This document shows positions 59,313 to 64,000 of a stretch of 64,000 nt of DNA, piece after piece. Source of the DNA: an uncultured Muribaculaceae bacterium (GTDB lineage Bacteria > Bacteroidota > Bacteroidia > Bacteroidales > Muribaculaceae); the NCBI GenBank assembly GCA_902494515.1, contig CABUTS010000001.1:1-64000 (forward strand), in the 5' to 3' direction. How positions within the stretch are numbered: position 1 is the stretch's first letter; each line of letters begins with the position of its first letter. The position numbers and the translations under genes are program-made. The notes under the pieces were generated by a model. It did not search any database, was not told the origin of the DNA, and saw only the letters and a program-made list of their open reading frames with translations.

Positions 59313-59393
59313 GATTAATTAAAATCGGAATAACCGAGCTTAATTTGAACCGGATTAACCGAGTTGAGATTAGTTGAAATCGGATTCGTCGAA
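59313..59393 (-). repeat. 25-bp-period repeat, three units, covering the Hsp15-like gene stop
   Basis: CGGAATAACCGAG (59326) and CGGATTAACCGAG (59351) with shared left flanks TTAATT(A/T)(A/G)AA. The third, TTAGTTGAAATCGGATTCG (59370), begins at the stop codon of the gene. Confidence 0.75.
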
Positions 59394-59840
59394 GTCGAAG
59401 GGATCATCGTCATCATCCTCCGGACCGAAATACGGAAGGTTGTCGGCATAGATATCCTCCTTGAATTTTTCGAGTTCGCGGCCTTCGCGCTTGGTCGGGC
59501 GTCCCATACCCTTGCGGCGGTCCACGAAGCCCGAGATGCGGATTACATCAAGCATGTCATACTGCTCCTTCGGGGTGATGTTCTCCATATATTCCGGCAC
59601 AAGCTTGGCGCCGAGACGGTTTTCGGTGAGACCCAAAACCTTGAATGAGTATGTCACGGGCGGTTTGCGCACGAGAATCACGTCGCCGACGTGGATCATG
59701 CGGGAGGGTTTGGCCGGGACGTCGCCGGAGGGGGTATGCACTTCTACGCGCCCCTTCTTGCAGGAGTCGGTGGCCACGGTGCGGGTCTTGAAAACCCTCA
59801 TGGCCCACAGCCATTTATCGATTCGGACTTCAGTTTTCAT
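59370..59840 (-). CDS. S4-domain RNA-binding protein, Hsp15-like
   Basis: A small RNA-binding protein related to Hsp15, which rescues free 50S subunits carrying nascent peptidyl-tRNA. The 156-residue product starts MKTEVRIDKWLWAMRVFKTR and shows the S4 motif RTVATDSCKKGRVEV near 20-34. The C-terminus is acidic (EDDDDDPFDFDESDF), which is longer than in E. coli Hsp15. The ATG at 59840 is chosen because it begins right at the S4 domain; the open frame extends upstream into the pth end. Confidence 0.9.
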   Translation of the reverse strand: MKTEVRIDKWLWAMRVFKTRTVATDSCKKGRVEVHTPSGDVPAKPSRMIHVGDVILVRKPPVTYSFKVLGLTENRLGAKLVPEYMENITPKEQYDMLDVIRISGFVDRRKGMGRPTKREGRELEKFKEDIYADNLPYFGPEDDDDDPFDFDESDFN

Positions 59841-59875
59841 CTGTCGTGGAAGCTGTCGGGTTTCGTCTAAGGCGT

Positions 59876-60448
59876 TTATTTGTTGTTGAAATCGCACATT
59901 GCCTTCTGGAGGCCGCAGAGCACATAGGTTTTGATGGCGTCAACGGCGTATTCCACCCTGACGGGGAGCTGCTGGCGCTGGTCGAGTGTGAACTGGCCGA
60001 GGACATAGTCGATCTGGCAGCCGCGGGGGAAGTCGTTGCCGACACCGAAGCGCAGACGCGCATAGCTCTGGGTGCCAAGCATTTCGGCGATATTCTTCAA
60101 GCCGTTGTGACCGGCGTCGCTGCCTGACCCCTTGATACGGACGGCGCCGAAGGGGAGGGCGATGTCGTCGACGAGAATCAGGATATTCGCGAGGTCGATT
60201 TTCTCCTTCTCCTTCCAGTATCGGACAGCGTTGCCCGAGAGGTTCATATATGTCGAGGGCTTGAGGATGATGATCTGCTTGTTTTTCAGCCGGCCGGTGG
60301 CGACGTCGCCGTAGCGTTCGGTCGAAAAAGTGAGCTTCAGACTCTCGGCGAGGGCGTCGGCAATCCGGAACCCGGAGTTGTGGCGGGTACCGACATATTC
60401 GGCGCCGATGTTGCCGAGGCCGACGATAAGGAATTTATTTTCAGACAT
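59876..60448 (-). CDS. pth: Peptidyl-tRNA hydrolase
   Basis: Frees tRNA from peptidyl-tRNA dropped by ribosomes. The 190 residues are standard: GLGNIGAEYVGTRHNSGF near 10-27 with the catalytic His, PSTYMNLSGNAV near 64-75 and DDIALPFGAVRIKGSGSDAG near 92-111 with the conserved Asp. It lies 35 bases upstream of the Hsp15-like gene. Confidence 0.96.
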   Translation of the reverse strand: MSENKFLIVGLGNIGAEYVGTRHNSGFRIADALAESLKLTFSTERYGDVATGRLKNKQIIILKPSTYMNLSGNAVRYWKEKEKIDLANILILVDDIALPFGAVRIKGSGSDAGHNGLKNIAEMLGTQSYARLRFGVGNDFPRGCQIDYVLGQFTLDQRQQLPVRVEYAVDAIKTYVLCGLQKAMCDFNNK

Positions 60449-60533
60449 ATCAGGGGAAAGTGAAAGCAGGCTTTATCAGAGGGAACTGAAAGCAACCTTT
60501 CACCACAGTTGCAGATTATTAAACCAAATAAGG

Positions 60534-60578
60534 CGAGAGGATGCCTGCCGGCGCCGAAGCGCGGAAAACATCCTCTCG
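60534..60578 (-). terminator. Hairpin terminator after rplY
   Basis: A 10-bp stem CGAGAGGATG (60534-60543) / CATCCTCTCG (60569-60578) with an inner GC-rich hairpin. It lies between rplY and pth and may reduce read-through. Confidence 0.65.
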
Positions 60579-60632
60579 TTTAGGGGTTATCAGGCTAAAA
60601 GCCGGATGCCGGGGCAAAAGCCGGAGGGCTTA

Positions 60633-61286
60633 TTACTTGGCGGCGTCAGCAGCGGCAGCGCCACGGGCGGCACGGGTGAGCTGCACGGCGCAGACAACGG
60701 CTTCCTTGGGGGTAACGATTTCGAGACCGGGGAAATGGAGGTCGCCGATCTGGAGGGTCTTGCCAAGGCCGAGGGTGTCGACGTTGATGACCAGACGCTC
60801 GGGGATTGCGGTGTAGGGAGCCTTAACCTTGATCTTCTTCATCGAGAGGGTGAGCTTACCACCGGCCTTCACACCTTCGGCGTGGCCTTCGAGCTTCACG
60901 GGCACCTTCATTACAACGGGCTTGTCTTCCTTGACTTCGAGGAGGTCGATGTGGAGGATGTTGTCCTTAACGGGGTGGAACTGAACCTCGCGGAGCACAG
61001 CGTGCTTCTTTTCGCCGTTGATATCGAGTTCGATAACGTAGATGTCGGGGGTGTAGATGAGTTTGCGGACAGCGTCGTTGGAAACGAGGAGGTCGGTGGT
61101 GATGATACCGCGGCCGTTTTCGATTTCAACGAGCTTCTGACCCTCTTTGAGAGTGCCGTTGAAGGGGAGTTCAACTACATCGCCACCGTTGAGAACTACG
61201 GGGATGTTGCCGTCCTTGCGGATAGCCTTGGTTGCTTTCTTGCCCAGATCTACACGGGGCTGAGCCTTAAGTTCGAAAGATTTCAT
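60633..61286 (-). CDS. rplY: Ribosomal protein L25 (Ctc/TL5 long form)
   Basis: Binds 5S rRNA on the large subunit. The 217-residue product is the long general-stress form: an L25 domain (about 1-90, RVDLGKKATKAIRKDGNIPV) and the TL5 C-terminal beta domain (about 95-185). An Ala-rich tail ends AADAAK. It is the first gene of the translation run, and a TAACTTTG box lies 114 bases upstream. Confidence 0.95.
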   Translation of the reverse strand: MKSFELKAQPRVDLGKKATKAIRKDGNIPVVLNGGDVVELPFNGTLKEGQKLVEIENGRGIITTDLLVSNDAVRKLIYTPDIYVIELDINGEKKHAVLREVQFHPVKDNILHIDLLEVKEDKPVVMKVPVKLEGHAEGVKAGGKLTLSMKKIKVKAPYTAIPERLVINVDTLGLGKTLQIGDLHFPGLEIVTPKEAVVCAVQLTRAARGAAAADAAK

Positions 61287-61399
61287 TGAGCTAAAATGTT
61301 GTGTTACTCAAAATTAAATAATTAATTTCCCATTACACGCCTCAGCGTTCATGGCGTTGAGGCAGCAGGTGGTCGACCGGGATTCCGGTTTTCCGGCTG

Positions 61400-61407
61400 C
61401 AAAGTTA
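61400..61407 (-). promoter_or_regulatory. Promoter -7 box of rplY
   Basis: TAACTTTG on the minus strand. The leader of roughly 110 bases includes GCGTTCATGGCGTTG-type short repeats but no clear riboswitch. Confidence 0.5.
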
Positions 61408-61541
61408 CGAATTTTTCGGCTTATGGCAATGAAATTTTCTTAAATTTTTTCATGAATGACACTGGGATTCACATAATTTGCCGGAAGCAGTTCGCGCGAG
61501 AGCTGATTTTCAGGCGTTGAGAGTAGCGAAATCTGTCGATT

Positions 61542-61581
61542 CCTATTCCCGGGATGCTTGAGTTACCTATTTCCCGGGATG
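61542..61581 (-). repeat. 24-25-bp direct repeat covering the hydrolase stop
   Basis: CCTATTCCCGGGATG (61542-61556) and CCTATTTCCCGGGATG (61566-61581). The second contains the stop (61567-61569) and last codons. Confidence 0.85.
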
Positions 61582-62622
61582 TTCGCGCAGGAAACGGAAG
61601 ATGGTGGAATAGGCCTGTCGGCGGGGACCGGGCTCGGAGAGGATAAGGTCGTGCATGCCGCTGTCGATTGTGCAGACGGTGGAATTGGCGAGTTTCAGCC
61701 CGCGCTCCTGGAGCATCGCGGGGTCAAGCACAGCGTCGGCCCATTGGAAATCGGGGGTCCATTCACACCCCTCGACCTTGCGGCTGGAGTGCATCACGAG
61801 GATAGGCACGGCAATCCGGGAGCGCTTTTTCATGAGCTTTGACTGCGCGGAGTTGATGGCCCCGACCCATGAGAATGTCACCGGAGGGGAGAAAGGCATC
61901 TTCCAGTCGGTGTTGTAGGTCCACTGGCCGTGGTACTCCTTGAGCAGACTCTGGGCGTAAGGGTCGCAGTGGCTCTGCTTGATTTTGCCGTTGGGGATGA
62001 TTTTGCCTATGAACCCTACGGTCGGTGCGCCGAAGTTGCGCATGAACGCCGAGTAGTTCCATTCGAGGAAGGGGGAGTCGGTGACAATGCGGTCTACCCG
62101 GATGTCGGCACCCCGTTCGGCGGCGTAGTAAGCCACGGTCAGTCCCCCGGTGGAGTGGCCCGAGAGGGTGATGTCGGTGTGACCGTCGCGTCGGATCTGA
62201 GCCAGGGCCGAGTCGATGTCGGCGAAATATTCCTTCATGTCGCGGACGTTGAAGGGATACTGCCACGGCTGGCGCGAACGGCCGTAGCGCCGCAGGTCAA
62301 CGGCATAGAAATCGTAGCCCGAGTCGTTGAAAAGTTTCCCCATTTCGCTCTGGAAGAAGTAATCGTTGAAACCGTGGACATAAAGATATGCCGGACGTCC
62401 GGGCTTGCCGGTCAGACGACGAACGATAGTGCAGCGGCAGGGGCCGTCGAAGGCGTTGCCCTGATTGACGTAGCGGGCCTCATAGCCGGGAAGTATGTCG
62501 GGGTGCCAGGCGAGATCTGTTGTGGCTGCCTTTTCGCCGCGGAATTTCTCACTGACATCCCAGCCGAAGGCCGCGACGCCGAAAAAGAGCAGCAACAGCA
62601 GTGCCAGAGGAAGTTTTTTCAT
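61567..62622 (-). CDS. Exported alpha/beta hydrolase (serine aminopeptidase S33-like)
   Basis: A 351-residue alpha/beta hydrolase with an N-terminal signal or anchor (about 1-20, LPLALLLLLFFGVAAFG). The oxyanion region is YLYVHGFNDYFF near 77-88, the nucleophile is Ser in SGHSTGG near 154-160, and the likely acid and His are in ILVMHSSRKVEG and DSGMHDL near 320-326. It resembles the lysophospholipase / S33 hydrolase group; the substrate is not predictable. It is transcribed alone from a full promoter. Confidence 0.87.
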   Translation of the reverse strand: MKKLPLALLLLLFFGVAAFGWDVSEKFRGEKAATTDLAWHPDILPGYEARYVNQGNAFDGPCRCTIVRRLTGKPGRPAYLYVHGFNDYFFQSEMGKLFNDSGYDFYAVDLRRYGRSRQPWQYPFNVRDMKEYFADIDSALAQIRRDGHTDITLSGHSTGGLTVAYYAAERGADIRVDRIVTDSPFLEWNYSAFMRNFGAPTVGFIGKIIPNGKIKQSHCDPYAQSLLKEYHGQWTYNTDWKMPFSPPVTFSWVGAINSAQSKLMKKRSRIAVPILVMHSSRKVEGCEWTPDFQWADAVLDPAMLQERGLKLANSTVCTIDSGMHDLILSEPGPRRQAYSTIFRFLREHPGK

Positions 62623-62669
62623 AATGCGGGTGTGGTTAGTTTGATAGTTCGACTATCTATAAACGCCTG

Positions 62670-62701
62670 CAAAGATAGCTTTTGTTTACGAAAGACGCAA
62701 A
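62670..62701 (-). promoter_or_regulatory. Promoter of the alpha/beta hydrolase
   Basis: TTTG (62698-62701), 20 bases, TATCTTTG (62670-62677) on the minus strand. Confidence 0.65.
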
Positions 62702-62728
62702 CCCGGCTTCAAATTCAGGGAAAATTCG

Positions 62729-62736
62729 TAACTTTG
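62729..62736 (+). promoter_or_regulatory. Promoter -7 box of the HAD phosphatase
   Basis: TAACTTTG, 63 bases before the ATG at 62800; no clear -33 TTTG. Confidence 0.5.
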
Positions 62737-62799
62737 CACCCGAATCAGACACAATATTAATCAAACAATTAATCAGACATCATCAATTCGACACCGACA

Positions 62800-63420
62800 A
62801 TGATTAAAAACATATTATTCGACATGGGCGGGGTGATTTTCACCCAGAACACCCCCCGGGCCCGCGAGCGTTTCCGCGCTGCCGGCGTCAATCCCGACAT
62901 TTACATGGGGGATTACGGCCAGAAAGACTTCCTGTTTGACCTCGAGGCTGGCAAAATCGATGAAAATCAGTTCATCAGACGCATGGCCGAAGTCACCGGC
63001 CGCCCCGACCTCACCCGTGCTGAGGTCCAGTATTGCTGGGACGGCTTCATCGAGGGGGTGAAACCCGAAAAGTGTCAGGCTCTCGAAATGCTGCGCAAGG
63101 ATTACTGCCTGGGAATGCTGAGCAACACCAACCCGTTCGTGATGGAATATATGGATAACCCCGCCAATATGCCCGGGGGACGCGGACTCTCGAGCTATTT
63201 CGATTATATGTTCCTGAGCTACCGCATGGGCCTCTGCAAGCCCTCGCCCGAAATCTACCGCATGGCGCTCAAAACCGGCGGCATGAAAGCCGATGAAACA
63301 ATTTTCATAGACGACGGACCGGGCAACATCGAAGCCGCTGAGAAAGTCGGCATCCACGGCCTCCATATCCCCACCAACGCCGACTGGCTCCCCCTGCTCC
63401 TTCAGATGCTCGGCCGGTAA
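62800..63420 (+). CDS. HAD-superfamily phosphatase (YihX-like)
   Basis: A 206-residue HAD phosphatase. Motif I reads FDMGGVIF (residues 7-14): the nucleophile Asp is present, and the position two residues on is Gly rather than Asp, as in the YihX sugar-phosphate phosphatase group. Motif II is MLSNTNP near 106-112, the Lys is in GLCKPSPEIY near 144-153, and motif IV is IFIDDGPGNI near 167-176. The cap is a small helical domain (about 17-85). Substrate probably a sugar phosphate (inference). The GH3 gene starts 44 bases later. Confidence 0.88.
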   Translation: MIKNILFDMGGVIFTQNTPRARERFRAAGVNPDIYMGDYGQKDFLFDLEAGKIDENQFIRRMAEVTGRPDLTRAEVQYCWDGFIEGVKPEKCQALEMLRKDYCLGMLSNTNPFVMEYMDNPANMPGGRGLSSYFDYMFLSYRMGLCKPSPEIYRMALKTGGMKADETIFIDDGPGNIEAAEKVGIHGLHIPTNADWLPLLLQMLGR

Positions 63421-63464
63421 AATCCTTGCAGAAAACTTACGACAAAGTAACATACTGTCATACC

Positions 63465-64000
63465 ATGAAAACCAAGATTGCTTTAGCAGTGGCTGGTGCT
63501 ATGGGGCTTATTGCCCCGGTGGCGGCTGAAACGGCAGTTGCTCCTGCGATTCCGCGCGACGAGAAGATTGAACAGCGGATTCAGGAGACCCTCGGCCGCA
63601 TGACTCTGGATGAGAAAATCGGACAGATGCTGCAGCTCGATGCCGGCGCTCTGTTCAGCAACGGCGGTCCGATGAATAAGGATCTGCTCAACGAATGGAT
63701 CGGCACCTACAAGGTCGGTTCGATTCTGAATACATCCTACGGGATTGCCGGGACCGTTGACCAGTGGACCTCGTGGATTCCGGAGTATAACCGCGTGTCG
63801 ATGAAGACGATGGGAATCCCCGTAATTTACGGTCTGGACAACAACCACGGCTCCACCTACATTCAGGACGGCACGTTGTATCCGCAGCCTCTGAACCAGG
63901 CTGCTTCGTTCGACACAGAGCTGACTGAGCGGCTCGCCGGGATTACCGCCTACGAAAGCCGTGCTGCCGACGTTCCCTGGGTGTTCAACCCGGTGATGGA
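63465..64000 (+). CDS. GH3 family beta-glucosidase, N-terminal part (cut by window edge)
   Basis: The first 178 residues of a secreted glycoside hydrolase of family 3. A signal peptide (about 1-21, ending VAA) is followed by IQETLGRMTLDEKIGQMLQL near 40-59, the standard start of GH3 beta-glucosidases, then TMGIPVIYGLDNNHGST near 115-131 and YPQPLNQAASFD near 139-150. The catalytic Asp region lies beyond the window. It may be co-transcribed with the HAD phosphatase 44 bases upstream. Confidence 0.9.
   Translation, partial: MKTKIALAVAGAMGLIAPVAAETAVAPAIPRDEKIEQRIQETLGRMTLDEKIGQMLQLDAGALFSNGGPMNKDLLNEWIGTYKVGSILNTSYGIAGTVDQWTSWIPEYNRVSMKTMGIPVIYGLDNNHGSTYIQDGTLYPQPLNQAASFDTELTERLAGITAYESRAADVPWVFNPVM

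Overview
The window is a stretch of chromosome from a Bacteroidales bacterium, most likely a relatively GC-rich gut lineage of the Muribaculaceae type. The evidence is the Bacteroidetes promoter form (TTTG, 19-20 bases, TAnnTTTG) ahead of many genes, a TonB-dependent receptor with a partner lipoprotein, GH92 and GH3 glycosidases, a two-domain phosphomannose isomerase, class III fructose bisphosphatase and the general protein style. The family-level placement is an inference. No phage, transposase, plasmid, CRISPR or defence genes are visible.

Layout. 1-6910: a mannose-use locus (permease, GH92 mannosidase, ROK sugar kinase, phosphomannose isomerase on the minus strand) read away from a divergent AraC-type regulator. 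6938-10790: a secreted protein gene enclosed by two long inverted repeats of about 530-570 bp. 10838-15206: serine dehydratase, the lipid-transport pair mlaE/mlaF, uridine kinase and lptB. 15330-22264: rubrerythrin, a lipoprotein/TonB-receptor pair and an AI-2E-type membrane protein. 22446-31948: nucleoside permease, rsmE, a TPR protein, carB/carA and tcdA. 32040-32298: a likely stand-alone structured RNA gene. 32327-43360: ClC channel, sugar transferase, sua5, fbp, tRNA-Gly(CCC), groEL/groES and an S9 peptidase. 43450-48729: valS, a membrane protein, smpB and a methyltransferase. 48798-54442: a metal-type RND efflux operon. 54652-56082: rmuC. 56222-61286: a run of translation genes (rplY, pth, an Hsp15-like gene, rluA, fmt) ending in a HIRAN-domain gene. 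61567-64000: a serine hydrolase, a HAD phosphatase and the start of a GH3 glucosidase.

How genes work together. In the mannose locus, GH92 would release mannose, the permease import it, the ROK kinase phosphorylate it and the isomerase convert it to fructose 6-phosphate. carA/carB make carbamoyl phosphate. tcdA and sua5 both act on the t6A/ct6A tRNA modification. rplY, pth, rluA and fmt serve ribosome and translation functions.

The most unusual signal is not a gene. Gene after gene carries a short direct repeat (7 to about 40 bp period) in which one copy covers the stop codon and the further copies lie in the spacer. Related tandem arrays sit before start codons and, in frame, inside one methyltransferase gene. 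The inverted-repeat cassette and the structured RNA are the other leading candidates for something not yet described.
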